From Sphagnum magellanicum (lineage: Eukaryota > Streptophyta > Sphagnopsida > Sphagnales > Sphagnaceae): a stretch of 64,000 nt of DNA. Positions 24,917 to 37,732 of this stretch are shown in pieces. The notes under the pieces were generated by a model. It did not search any database and was not told the origin of the DNA. It saw only the letters and a program-made list of their open reading frames with translations. Within the stretch, counting starts at the first letter, position 1; each line of letters begins with the position of its first letter. The position numbers were made by a program, and so were the translations under genes. The DNA is taken from the NCBI GenBank assembly GCA_021904315.1, contig CM038911.1, positions 7,599,390 to 7,663,389 on the forward strand, written 5' to 3'.

Positions 24917-26753
24917 CTATCTTGCTTGCTGTGGAATGATCTGCTTGTTGTCCTTGGGTATGCTGCCAACTGAATGTCCATTACCCATGTGACCCTTCTC
25001 ATAGAAAGCTGATCCTATATCTCGAACATTTGAGCCTGTAGCACTTGAGGCCACTGATGATGGCTCAGAGATTCTATGCTCTTGGGTTGAATCTGCTAGA
25101 GTAAGAATGTCTTCAGTATGTTTCAGCCAGTTTGAGTTCAACCTCCGTGCAAAGTCTTCCACTTCCTTGTCCACTATCTCTTTCAATGCTGGGTCAAAGT
25201 CATCATCATCATCAAACTCTGCATCTTCAAACACCTTGTTGTCGTGGTCCCTTGAGGGAACCCTAGAACTTGAATTTTCCAGGCCACCATTGCCAATCCT
25301 TGATGCCATCCTTCCCATGGTTGATAATTGGACAGCCTTCTCCTTTCCCAAGGTCACATTTACAGTTGCTGCTGTCATAGAAGCATTGGCTTGTGGTCTA
25401 GACATGGTGTTCTCCTCAGTTGTCTCCTTCTTCCGCCGATTCTTATTCCTCTTACCCTTGCCCAGTCTGTTGTTCTTATTGTTGCCATCAATAAATGAGA
25501 CCAAATCTTCAACAGATCGTTCATCCCTGACCTGCGTTTGTCCGGATTCCATCAAGCCACTCTTGAGCAGCTTCTTCTCCTGCAGCTCTTTGCGCTTCCT
25601 TGCATATAGTCGGTTCAACAACCTAATGCGTGGGTCATCAGTAGTGATTTTTACAGGTTCCAGTTTCTCCTCCTCTGTCAAATCATCTGGCAAGTGAAAA
25701 ATCTCTCGTATTTGCTCTGGTGTTTTGCCTTCTATCATTCTGGCCAGTGCTCTGCTTGTCAAATCGCCCAATGGCTTCATATCCATACTATCAGCAGCTG
25801 ATGTCAATTCACACAACCTTCTTGTGTCAAGCCGCACAAATCTCTCATCAAATACCTTGCGCTCTTTGTCTGAGCGGCCAGGCACTCCATGGAACCGGCA
25901 GTAGTCCAATATCAGCTTCAGGGCTCCTGGACTCACCTGCAAAGTTGCACATAACCAGAGACACAGGGTGACTAATGCCACTGCATGTGAGGTACATACA
26001 AGCTACATCTTTTGCTGTTCCAGTGTTCCTCAGCAGGTCCCATCTCCAATCACTTCCTGCATGTCCTTTTTTTCAAAGACTGACTGACACGTGCTGTCAT
26101 TGACCTGCTCATGCGGGCACTGAAAACTAAGGAAACCCTTATTTCTCTGCATCAGATCCGGCTTGACCTGAACGTCACACTCTATTGCACATACAGAGAG
26201 AACCCTGCCACATCCGAAACCTAGCCAGTCCTCACCTGGAGTACAGACCAGGTTGGAAACCCTAACTAGTCTCCACGTGGATGGCAGAAAGATAATGCCA
26301 TGCCGAGGAAGATGAGGAGGAGGCAAAAAAAGAAGATGCCAGAGAAGCAAAAATGGAGAGGATAGGGTTTACAGCTGGGAAACACACCTGCTTCGGAAGC
26401 ACCACAGGGAAGTCCCGAGAGCTGCCACGGCCATGGAGCTTCACCTCACGTTGCACCAGAGGGGAGAGCAGCGCCACCTCTCTCTCCACCTCATTAATGT
26501 CCCCATCAACCGTTTCTAGGTGTATCAACGATTGCAACGCCTGCCCCCGCTGCAGCAAAGAGTGGCAAGGCTCCTTGGACGACACTATCAAGCTACTACT
26601 GTCATTGCTGCTGTTGCTCTCGCCGAGGTGGTTCCTCTCGTCCACCTCCTCCTCCTCCACAAACACACTCCTGTCGTAATTCTCAACACTAGGGCAGTGA
26701 TCAACGCATGCCGGATCTCCCCCACCCAACATCTCGAGGCTACTCTCCCCCAT
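24917..26753 (-). CDS. SKP1-like protein of the ASK20/ASK21 type (long C-terminal extension)
   Basis: Two exons, 26388-26753 and 24917-25936, joined in phase 0, give 461 aa. SKP1 proteins bridge cullin 1 and F-box proteins in SCF ubiquitin ligases; this plant subfamily has an extra C-terminal region of unclear role. Residues about 76-140 form the POZ-like half (DGDINEVEREVALLSPLV, then LKLILDYCRFH). Residues about 161-216 carry the dimerisation and F-box-binding helices, including LCELTSAADSMDMKPLGDLT and the SKP1 hallmark IEGKTPEQIREIF. The subfamily-typical basic segment DDPRIRLLNRLYARKRKEL follows, then a Lys/Arg-rich stretch, an acidic run (DDDDDFDP) and a DREVEDFARRLNS-like block. An acidic, Ser-rich leader of about 75 residues precedes the POZ half and is longer than I expect for the family. 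The start is the first ATG after a GA-rich leader. It could act outside classical SCF complexes. Confidence 0.9.
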
Positions 26754-27600
26754 ATCCGCAAACCCTCACTGTCCCTGTGCTTTGTGTATGTGTCTGTGCG
26801 TGTGTGTGTCTCTCTCTGTTTCTGTCTGTCTGTTTATCTCTGTCTCTCTCTGTGCACCCATACACCTGTCCAACAACCCGGGCTGCTTCTCCTCATACAC
26901 CAGAAAGCTTGCTGTTTCCCTTTACAGCTTCGGAACTACCCCCTCCAGCACCTCACCACCATAGCTCAAAAGCAAAACAAACCCTTGAAGCCCCCCAAGA
27001 GAGTGAACTTCCTTCCTCTACAAAAAAGACATACAACAATAACAATAACAACACAAACACACCCAAAAAAAAAAAAAAAACCAAAAGCCTGACAACATAC
27101 AACAACAACAACAACACTGTTACTTGTTGCAAACCATTCCAAACTTCCAAATTTTAAAAAATGCAACAGCTCTTGTATGCATTAACCACCATCATCACCA
27201 TCACCAGCACATGCCATCGTGCTCAAGTTCTGATTTTGGGAGATGGGTTGTGCTCTCTTCTTGGTGGTGATCTTTCTCTTCTTCTTCTTCTTCTTCTCTC
27301 TTGTTGCCATTTGTTTGGCTCTGGCTGAGAGGGAGACAAAAAAGACTAGCTTATGATGTCGTTTTCATTTGGTCCCACATTGTGATGGATGAATGTTCAC
27401 CATTTTCATTCACAGTAGTGCATAACATTCATTCCTCAATGTGTGGTGGTGGTGGTACTACTGTGAACTTCTTCTTCCTTCTTCTTTTTCTTGTGAGTTC
27501 ATTGTTTCTTGGGGGGAACATTTCCTATTTTAGGGTTTCAACTTGCCATAAACTTTTTGCAAGGTTTTTCTTGCCATAGCGATTCTTCAGTGGGCTGCCA
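26754..27600 (-). promoter_or_regulatory. 5' flank of the SKP1-like gene with CT/TG-rich tract
   Basis: Read on the minus strand, the DNA just upstream of the ATG is rich in GA and CA dinucleotides (about 26784-26860), a common feature of plant 5' leaders. Further out come CAA-type and poly-A tracts (27035-27120) and a CTT run near 27280. The overlapping ORFs here are low-complexity artefacts. Promoter and leader assignment is by position only. Confidence 0.4.
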
Positions 27601-27824
27601 CGCTTAGTCAGAGTTCTTCATCTCTTCCACACATATCAACTATTCTATCAACTATTCTATCTTTAGCTGATTTGTGATTGAGGATGCTCTTTTAACATTA
27701 GGTCTTTTACTTCGTTACTCCTATTTGATTGTTTTGGTTTTCCTTTCATGTGTTTACATTTGCTTTGATATGCTTTATACTTATTGTGGATAGATGTTCA
27801 TCTTTGTTTATATATATATATATA

Positions 27825-28534
27825 CTAGTGGGTACCCGCGACCTTCGAGCATTGTGAAGTCCTTCGGTTTCTTTAAACTTGGTTCATGTTTTAGTTTTTT
27901 TTAGAAAATTTTTTTCTTTTTTTTAAAATGTGTTTTTTATTTTTATTATTTTTTGTATAATGAAAATAAAGTGTTTCTTTTTCACTTTTATATTTTTGTT
28001 TATTTGGATGCAAATTTGAAGTGTGGAGAAAGAAGATACACCTCATTCTTTTTCAAGTAGGGTTTTTTTTCATTATTATAAGTCTTTTTTTTTTTTAATT
28101 ATTCTTTATTTGGTTTCTTCATTTTTGTAAATTTTTTTTCTTTTAAAATTTTTTACTGTATTTCTTTTTCCTTGTTTCATTTGTTTCCATGTTTTTTTTT
28201 ATAGTTTTTGCATTTTTACTTTTTTTTGTTTATGTTTGTTTCATGTTTTTTTTTTTCTATTCTTATTTTGTCTATCTTCATTTTATTTTTTATTTTTTAA
28301 TTTTTAATTTTGTTTCTAGTGGGTACCCGTGACCTTCGAACATGATGAAGTCCCCTGTTTCTTTAAACTTGATTCATGTTTTAGTTTTTTTTATAAATTT
28401 TATCTTTTTTTTTTAAATTTCGGATGAGGAAATGGATGATGGGATAGATGACGACGGATGATGGGACGGATGGATGGAAAGGACTATCTAACACCACCGT
28501 AAGCGAACAAAACCAAGGATATTATATAAGTAGA
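27825..28534 (-). mobile_element. Non-autonomous Helitron, 710 bp
   Basis: On the minus strand the element starts with TCTACTTATATAATATCC, a typical Helitron 5' end, and finishes with GGGTACCCACTAG. It lies exactly between A and T, the Helitron target. The interior is A-rich on this strand with no ORF. A second copy of the 3' terminal segment (ending CTAG at 28316-28319) lies inside, 491 bp from the outer one, in the same direction. No Rep/helicase coding is present, so it would depend on another element. Confidence 0.75.
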
Positions 28535-28539
28535 TATAT

Positions 28540-31500
28540 ATATATTCTTTTATCTATCCAAAATTTATGGTTTCAAGTGGACTAGCTATCCATGTAATTG
28601 TGTAATTTAGTTTATATATTCAAAATAATCATTATTATTATTTTATCAATACCTTTTCAAAAATAAAAAATAAAAAATCTTAACACGACATAAACATGAA
28701 ATTAATCTGTTTTTTTCATGTCCATTTTATATGGTAAAATCTAATTTAAAATTAACATAAACAATGATGAACTATTGAAAACTATTCAAACCATATGAGA
28801 ACATTTGAGAAATTTTTTTAAAAAAAGGGTTGAAAGGAAAATATTATTAAATTTATAAATCTCCATTTCCTTTACCATTATTCTCCTTTTTTTCACTTTT
28901 TCAAAGTGAAGCTTAAATTTAAATACATCTTTAATTATTAGAGTACATTCCATAAATCTAGAGCTTTTCCCTCAGCCATGGGGTTTTAATTTTTAATTAA
29001 TTCATTCATGAATTATTCAATTTTGCAATGTAGCCAAACTAATGATCATTCACAAAAAGATTTAGTCAAATTTGGTTGTATACAAGATATGAAATTTTTT
29101 TAAAAATTAAATCCTTTTGTATTTTGGCAACCTATTCAAACCTACTTTAAGAATCTAGTGTCTTTTTTTTTTTTAATATTTCGAAATCAGGCAAATTAGG
29201 GCCCTTTTTCCACACAAAAATCCTTTGCATGTGTCAAAAACATATTTTTCTTGGAAAAAAATTCTAAAACTCTACCCCCAAAACAAATAAAAAAACATTT
29301 TTCACAAGGGCCAAAACTATTGCGCAAACTTCTCATTGTTGGTGGGCTTTTTGTGATTCTTTTTCAATTTGATGTTTTTTTTTGCACATGTTTTTTCATT
29401 TCTTTTTTTTTCTTCTTGTCTATTCTTTTACAACAAAAATTTGGCTAGATTAATGGCATCAATCATCTTTATTTATATTGTAGTACCTGAAATTGGATTT
29501 ATGGCGGTGTCAAATCAATTTTTTAATTATTAAATGTATTAAGTACCAATGAGTACGTCAATAAATTTTCATCCATTTCAATATATAGCATCCATTGTTA
29601 CATTTCTTGATCCTTGTTTCCATTTGCAGTTATATTTTTTGATTTTTGTGTGTCGTGATTCAATTCACCTCTACATAAGATAAGGGAATGTGATAGTGGG
29701 ATGCATGGAGGATTTGTTGTCAACTTTGGATGCGACTTTGTTAATTTTATTTTCAATGAAACGCGTTTATGAAACAACCTTGTGTTGGTTTTGACAAGTA
29801 CACAATGATAACCAAAATACATTTACACCCAAACTATCCAAATCCCCATCAAAGCTTGTGGCAATATTATCAACCAAGCAAAGCATGTCAAACTATGATA
29901 ACCCAAAGAAAAAAAAGAAAAACATGATAGTGACAAAGGCTTATAGCACTTAAAGTTTTTAGAACTTTTGGCACTAGGAAAAATTCAAAACTTTAACAAT
30001 TCAAGCAATGAATTTCTCAAAAAAAATTGATAATTATTTTTTTTAAATTATTTTCAAATTCAATTAGGTTTTATAATATACCTACCATACACCAATTTCT
30101 TGTTGTCTTTTGTAGTCAAATCATCTTATCTCTCTTTTTCCTCACAACCCCCCCCCCCCCCCCCCCCCCCTTGGTTCTCCCCCAATTGAAATCCTTAATT
30201 GTCAAATTGTGGAATCTTTCATACATTTCTCACTTATGATAAGTACTACATGACTTGTTACATTGAATGCATCTTGTAATATTGAATGACTCTTGAAAGG
30301 GGACATGGCACACTTTTTAAACTTTAACCTCAAATCCAATATTCATTAAAGTTTGATTTTATTTTTCTAAATTCAAATTTTCAATGACAAAGATGATTTG
30401 AAATTCAATATTTCCTTTGCCTCAACTTTTAAAATAATGAAATCACCAATGTTGGCAGGTATTTAATTTTTCATATACCAATTGGTTCCTAGTATCTAAT
30501 TTTTTGAAAATCGAACTATCAAGCAAGTCTTGATAGTTGGTTGTTATTATTTTTGAATATAGTTAAATCTAAGGGTTTGAAACTTTCAAATGAAGTTGTT
30601 ATGATTTGGGAGTGGATATTTATCTTAGTCAAAAGGGCAAATATATTTTTTGGATTTTTAAACCCACTAGTACTTGGTCTATTAATCTAATTGGGTTTTT
30701 GTCAAATACATTTTTTTAAATTCCAATTTAGTTCTTAAATTTCAATTGTTATCAAGTCTTTGAATGGGAAAGGCATCAAATGAAAGCTAATATAAAATGC
30801 ACATTAGATTTTTTACAATAAGGGTCACATATGAATTTTGTCAATATGAAATAACAATTGAAGATTCCTAATTCCATTTGGTTTCTTACAATAAAATCAA
30901 CAATTATACAAGAAATTGAAAAATGAAAATTTGAAATAACATAAAATCAATTATTTAGTTTTGTTAGATTTGGTTAGAGCATGCAACAATCCTTTTACAT
31001 ATGGGATCCCTCTAGTAGCAACATTACAAGCAATCAAACATTAACCCTAGTTTCATTTGAGACCCCACAAATAGCAACAAGTAATCAAGCATCAATCCTT
31101 TTTTATATGGGACCCACCCTGCAAGTCATAATAAAATATCAAACATACACATATTCTCCTTCATTCTCATCTCTTGATTTCAAAGAAAGAAAAACAACAA
31201 TTAAACATGAATGTTATAGCTTAGTCATCTCAACTTTCAACATTGAAAACCATCAACATTCACAACTAAACAAACATGTCAAATCAATGTCAACCTTCAA
31301 TGGAACAAAATGTAACCATCGTACATAAATGGATATGAGCCTTCTCAACTTAAACCCTTCAAATAATGAAAATAGGAAATAAATGAACATCTACCATTCA
31401 TAGATGTCAATGGGGCTTCCCACGTGTCAAACTTCAAACACATAAAAGCAAGAAATAGACAACAAATCCAAAATTTACCAAACCTTTTGACCTTAAATAA

Positions 31501-32050
31501 TGAATATTTTAAAAAATTGAAAATAAAAAATACTTACAACCCATCGATAGATGTTATTTGAGATTCCTAAAAGTTAACCTTCAATTTTCAAACAAGTAAA
31601 ATCAAGAAGTAAATAACATAAAAGTTAATGGCCTTTTACAACTATCAACTCTCAAGCAATGAAAACTATTAAATAATCACAAATGGATGTTTAAGGCAAT
31701 GTTGAGTGGGTATTTTTTTTTAAAAGTCAAAATTGACCAAGGCTTCAAATCATTTACTTGAAACCTTTTCTTTTAAACAAATTTTTGATATCTTATCAGG
31801 GTATTAAAGAATAGCAAGGTCAGGGTTTTAATAATGAATGAGAAGTAGTTTTAGATGGTAAGTAGGGTTAGAAAAAAATTTCAATTACATTTGTTGGAGG
31901 AGGTGTTGCAAATATGTTGTCTTTGCGATGACTTCCTCTTCATGTTTTTTTATTTAATATAATAAAAATGATGTTTAATGTGCATCTTATGTGTGTTTTT
32001 TTTTGTTAATGATTGATTGTTTGATTTATTTGAGTTTAGTCACTTCCTTG
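28540..32050. other. AT-rich intergenic DNA
   Basis: Only T- and A-rich low-complexity sequence and the poly(C) run at 30148-30170. No supported gene. Confidence 0.5.
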
Positions 32051-32059
32051 AGACATTGA

Positions 32060-32440
32060 TTCCTTGTTATGCATTCTTCATTTTCTTTGGCACTTCCTTA
32101 TTATGTGCTCCTAATGTTCTTTGGCACCTCCTTGTTGTGCATTCCTAATGTTATTCATTGCTTCCTTTGTCATGTATTTTTGTGTTTATTGGCACCTCTT
32201 TGTTATGTGGTTATATTGTTTTTTGACGTCCCTTTAATGTGTGTTCTTGATGTTTTTTTGGCACTTCCTTGTTATGTGTTCTTGGACATTTTACTATGCA
32301 CTCTTAATGTTCATCAACACTTGTTTGTTGTGTGTTTTTTGTGCTTTTTGGCACCTCCTTGCTATGCACTCCCAATGTTTTTTAGCACCTCCTTATTGTG
32401 CGCACTTAATTTTGTTGATCAAGTACCTTTTTGATCTCTT
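32060..32440. repeat. 34-bp minisatellite, degenerate
   Basis: A unit like TTTGGCACCTCCTTGTTATG followed by TGCTCCTAATGTTC recurs about every 34-35 bp; the GGCAC core is at 32089, 32123, 32191, 32260 and 32350, with weaker copies between. Roughly ten copies are present. The unit length is not a multiple of three, so the ORFs crossing it are fortuitous. Confidence 0.75.
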
Positions 32441-33249
32441 AGTGATTTTTGTAATCTCCTTATTGTGTTCCTTATGCTTTTTGGTTCTTTTTTAAATTGG
32501 TATTCCACCCTTTTTTTTATGCAATTGTTGAAAAATAATTTTTTGCACCTTCTTTTTCAACTATAGTGCTTTAAGTTTTTTTTTAGTTTCTTTCTTGAAG
32601 TCATATTTAAAAGGTTTTTTTTGTTTTTCTCATTATGTATGTTTTACCATTGTATTTTTATAGGTGTGGGGGAAGGAAGTGTTTCTTGCTTCCATTTTTT
32701 TTTGGCAATGTGGGTTTTCTTATTTTTTCCTTTTTTAAAAATTTTCATTGTGCATTTTTTTCTTTTTTTCTTTTGTAATTTTAATTTTTAATTATAGATT
32801 TGGTAATTATTTGACATGTATGTGTCATGTGTAGGACTAGAACCCCACTTGCATGAAAAATTATCACATATTGTAACATTCATATGTTCTTTTTCACATT
32901 TTTTACATGATGGAGAAACGCAAGAAAAGAAGTCACTAATTTACCTTGTAAATGTTTGTGACTGCTTCGATAGTTTTTATTTGATATTCATAGCATAGAT
33001 TAAGCAATTAAAATCTTAAACCCACAATTTTGGTAAAATTTACATTTTTTTCTGAGTTCTCTTCCATGTTATGTAATATCTACTAAAAATTTAAATAGAA
33101 TCAAAATGAAAATGTAATTTAATTGATGGTGAAATAAAATCTATTTCAATGAATATAATATGGGAAATTTTGAATGAAAATTTATAAATATAACAAAACA
33201 TAACAAAAGGCACAATAAAAGGAAATAAAGAATTGACAATACAAACAAT

Positions 33250-35400
33250 TATATGCTCAAAGGAAATATGGATAAGTCATAACATGAATGCAATTTGTTA
33301 AGCTTTTTATGTGTGAATGATGGGAAAGATGTCAATGAGGAAATCTTCAAGTCACAAAATGTATGTTTTTTTATACCAATCTTGTGCATGCTTTTAATCA
33401 AAGCACAAAAAAAAAGAAAATGTTTTATAAAATATTATAAAACATATGAAATAATAGCTTTGAAAAAACATGTGAATGTAAAACATGCTTTAATTTTCAA
33501 AAAATTTGAGGAGGACGTGAATGGTTGAATAAGATGAATTCTTGAAAACAACCACAAATAAAAGGCCTAGTGTGTCAAGCAATGCAATATCTAAGTTTTT
33601 TGCTATCAAAAATCCTTTTAAAAATGATGATGAGCAGCAAAAAGATTTTATGTAAGACCTTGGTCTTTTAATTGTGAAAAATCAATTCCATTACAATTTG
33701 TGAAAAATGTATCGTTCAAACATCTAGTTTTGCATTTGTGTCCTCAAGTTGTCTTCCCTTTTAGAAAACAAATTTCTCATGAAGTAACTTAGTAGAGAAA
33801 ATGAAATAAGTACATGTCTTTTATCGAAATCGGCAAATTGTATATTTATAAATGCAAGTTTTAATTTATGGATGTTTAAGGGGGCACATGATATATTTGC
33901 TCTTGTCATTAACTTATTGTGATTTGATTGGTAGCTTAAACAAGTGACTATTGGTTTGTTTGAGGCAACAAAAACTATTGGTTAAGCCTTGGCCAATAAT
34001 TTAGCAATTTCTTTTTATCAATATGGATTGAGAAAAAAATCATTATATATGTCAAAAAATGAGTGGTCAAATTTGAATGCAATTACAATTGCTTGGAAAT
34101 CAATTATGAGATGTGAAAATTTTAATTTGAATGAAAGTTTTCAAGGTACTTGTTTTGGTCATGGTTTTCCTAAGGTGTGCAAGTACCTTGAAATATATAA
34201 CTTGGTTTTAAAAGTTTGTGAAAGGCAAACAAGAATGGAACAAAGCATGTTTAACTTCAAATATTCACCTAAAAAATTTGAATATTCTAATGAAAACAAG
34301 GTGAATTTTTGATCTTTTATAAACTTTTTTTTTCCTTCTTTTTTATCTAATTGTGTTAATTGGTTATAGTAACATTTCCAATCTAAGGTTTTCTTTATTT
34401 CTTATTCAATGAAGTTAATTGGATATATATTAACATTGCATTTGTAACTATAGGCATGCTAATAAAATCATTATGTTTTAAGAGGCCTTGCAATTCAAAG
34501 ATGTTATTATCTTTTATTATAGTAGGCAAAATATTATTAAAATTAGTGGGAGGGTGTCACATCTTCTTACTCAGCACATTTCTCAAATAATTATGAATAT
34601 TTTTTCTCATGTTGTGAGTCTTTATGTTTTGAACCAATTTAATAGCCATTGGTTATTGCTTAATGCATTGCAACCCAACATTATCATACCACATGTGCTT
34701 AAATTTTAGGGAAAAAGTAACTAACCCACACTTGCCCAAGTTAATTTGATTGATGATGATTTTACAATTGTTTTTTAATTGTTTCTATTTGCTACTAATA
34801 TCAATAAGGAAGGTTGCAATGTTTTGGAATCTTTCCTTTCTTTTTAAAAAAGATATGAAGAAAGAAAATTTCACAACATATTATGTTTGATGCTAGACCT
34901 TAAATTTTAAAATGTTTGTTTAATATTATCTTTTATTGGATGTGAAAAAGGTGTGAACATTGTCAAGGAATATGATAAATAATCAATATATCCTATGTTT
35001 TTAAAATGTTATCATTATATACATCCAATGGCAAAATTTAAAGTTAGATGTGCATATCAAATAACATATGCAAATTCCAATCTAGATATTTTTTAACAAA
35101 CTCCCAACACAAGTGAACCAAAAAACTACTAATTTTCAAGCATTACCAAGTAGATTTGAAGGACATCAAATGTCTTTTTCATGATGGGGGAAACATGAAG
35201 CCATGTTTCATGCTATTGGCTTTTTGGCCAACCAAATCCTAGAGATTGTAGGACAACACATTATGATTAAGAGGATTTTTTCTTCGACATGCATATTTAT
35301 AAACCTAAGGAAATGTTGTTTACAATTAGGCAATTTAGAACACTACAACAAAAGGTGTCCATGTACACCAAGTGATTTCACTAAATTTTGAGTGAATTCA
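33250..35400 (+). pseudogene. Decayed hAT-superfamily transposase (BED-type zinc finger and C-terminal dimerisation domain)
   Basis: Fragments in consistent order suggest one old transposase gene. An N-terminal segment ends in a KKHVNVKHALIFKKFEE-like BED-type zinc-finger remnant (about 33450-33525). A middle segment has FINASFNLWMFKGAHDIFALV across 33840-33900, then about 107 codons at 33989-34312 with SLYMSKNEWSNLNAITIAWKS and FQGTCFGHGFPKVCKYL. A C-terminal segment at 35195-35345 resembles the hAT dimerisation region (AIGFLANQILEIVGQ, RIFSS, NLRKCC). Frames change repeatedly and stops are frequent. Family assignment rests on recalled similarity to plant hAT proteins. Terminal inverted repeats were not found. 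Confidence 0.7.
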
Positions 35401-35515
35401 TTGGTTGTAGTGAATAGGGACTAATGAAGAAGGAGTGAATTCATTGGTTGTATTGAATAGGGACTAATGAAGAAGGAGTGAATTCATTGGTTTAGTGAAT
35501 AGGGATTAGTGAACT
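35390..35515. repeat. 43-bp tandem repeat, three copies
   Basis: GAGTGAATTCATTGGTT begins units at 35390, 35433 and 35476; each runs on to GTGAATAGGGACTAATGAAG or a close variant. The last copy is partial. It lies just beyond the end of the hAT remnant. Confidence 0.85.
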
Positions 35516-35519
35516 ACAT

Positions 35520-37730
35520 CCACATTTGGTAGTAATGGAAATATCCATTTTTGTGAATAAAATTTGACCAAATGATTTTTAAAACAATTTTAAACCACCT
35601 TACAATTTGGTGGAGATGATTAAGGAGGATTTAGATTTTGAGGAGTTTGAAGGTTTTTTTGAACATGATGAATTTGTGAACATATAAAATGTTGGAAGAA
35701 AAATTTATACTATTTTTCATTTAAAATTTTAGATTTGTAATTTTTATTTAAAAAATTAATGTTTGAAATAATATAACTTTTGATAACCAATTTGTGAAAA
35801 CTGCCTTTGACTCTAATTGGTATGAATTATCTGAAAATCAACATTTTGAAACCCAAATGAAATTATTTGTTACAATTTTTTGAAACCCTTATTGGGCCTA
35901 TTGAAAATAATTTTTAAAAGAAGGAATTGAAGTGGGTCTCATAAAATTTTCTAAAACTTGAACCCAATGATTCACAAAAAAAATAAAGAACCACACAACA
36001 CTAGTTTAAGGGAGCCACATTCAACTAATAGCCCACAATTCGAGAACAATATAAACTACACACATGGTATGTCAAAAGTAATACTACATTTTTAAAATTG
36101 TCACCCTTAATAAAAAACCAAATACATGGACACAAATGTTAAATCTCAACAACTAAACATAAAATTGGGCGGGGGGACCAAAATGTACAATAAAAAAAAC
36201 AAAAGAAATGCAAAAGGCACCTTTTTCAATGCCTTATTCCACTTCCATGAGCCATAGCTACTATACTTGATTGTTTGATAGACATTGATGTGCACCTTAG
36301 AAATGGAACATTTCCAAGTATGACTAGTAAAAAAGTTGCAATTAAAATTGTTGGCCATGGAAACCTTTGCACTCAACAAGGGAATTGACAACGCACAACA
36401 TAATCACAACATTTAAATCTTAAATACAATCATAATGCATTAAAAAATGTTTGTTGAAAGGGGGTGAAAAAGCCAACCCATGGTGATTGTTTGTTCAACT
36501 TTTGATTCCATCCTAAACCCAACAAATATAAACCCTAGGTATTTGACAAGGTATATGATTAGGTGTTTATTTAAAAACCTTGGTTTTTTTTAATGTTAAA
36601 TTAGGTATTTGTATGCACATTTGAATTTTTCTTGTTGTTAGGTATGGGGGTTAGGTACATGTACCATATTACTCAAGATTCAAGTTAGGTAAAATTATCT
36701 ATTCACATGAACTAAGATTTGGTCAATTTCTTTTGCAATCCAAATATTTGCCCAACAATAGAAACCACTTCCATATAACCCTACTCATTGTGGGTTTTCC
36801 AATAGTACTTACAAGGGACCTTAGTTCCTTAAATTTTTTGTTTTGATTTTGTTGAATTTTCAATGCAAATTTGTTCAATATCCCTCTAACAAGTGTTGAA
36901 AGTCATATTCAATAATTCTTGCATCATAGGTCTAAACATTATGAAACCATTTTGGTCTATGGAATAACAAATATGCCATTATATGTTAAACATTACCCTA
37001 TGTCTATGATGTTTTTGAAAACCTTTGTTATTGACCTAATAATAGCAATTTCCATGACTTTTGGGTTAAGATTGATTAAAATTGAAAATAATATCAATCC
37101 AAAGTTCAAGATATATTTTGTGTTTATGGTGTAATTCGATGATATAGGGATTGTGATTTGAGTACACATTAAGAATGTGACTATAATGGGTTAAAAGTTC
37201 AAATTCTTAAGAAATAAGACATCTTTAAGTCACATTTTTTTAATTTCAACTCTTTTTTTTGAATATCTAATTATTAACATTATTTATATGTACAACTTAT
37301 TATTAATGTTGTCAAAAAGGTTTTGAAAAGGGTTACAACTTATGAAACATTCCATTCACATGTTTGAATTAGATGAATCTTTTGAAAGTTATGCTCCATT
37401 GAAAATTTAAAGTAACACATGTTCCAAATAATTCAACACATTTGAAGCACAATTTGTAAGGAACTCATATTTAAATTGGGTAATTTGCATGATGTTGGAT
37501 TTTTTAAAAAAAAAATTATAAGATATTGGGTAGCTTCAAGATACCAAAATTTTGAACTTCAAGAAATATTACCGATTGGGGATTTTTTGGTTCAATGTAA
37601 TCACCATACATGCTTTCTAAAGTTGTTTTGTAAATAAGTAACACACCTCTTAATATGGTTTGATTCACCATAAACCCATGAATAGTCATCGTTACAAGTT
37701 GCATGTAAATCACATTGAATCCATTCTAAA
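35520..37730. other. AT-rich intergenic DNA
   Basis: No supported gene or repeat array was found between the 43-bp repeat and the G-rich Helitron. Confidence 0.5.
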
Positions 37731-37732
37731 AA

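Noticed and set aside
25937..25981. A hydrophobic N-terminus (MALVTLCLWLCATLQ) on the large SKP1-like frame, looking like a signal peptide
   Set aside because: It is intron sequence read through the acceptor; splicing to the exon at 26388-26753 gives the proper SKP1 N-terminal half.
26708..27166. Several overlapping low-complexity ORFs on both strands
   Set aside because: Explained by CT/TG, CAA and poly-A tracts in the 5' flank of the SKP1-like gene.
32069..32495. Cys/Leu/Phe-rich ORFs resembling membrane proteins
   Set aside because: They are translations of the 34-bp minisatellite, whose unit does not keep frame.
35390..35515. Regular repeats resembling a CRISPR array
   Set aside because: The units are head-to-tail copies without unique spacers, in plant nuclear DNA.
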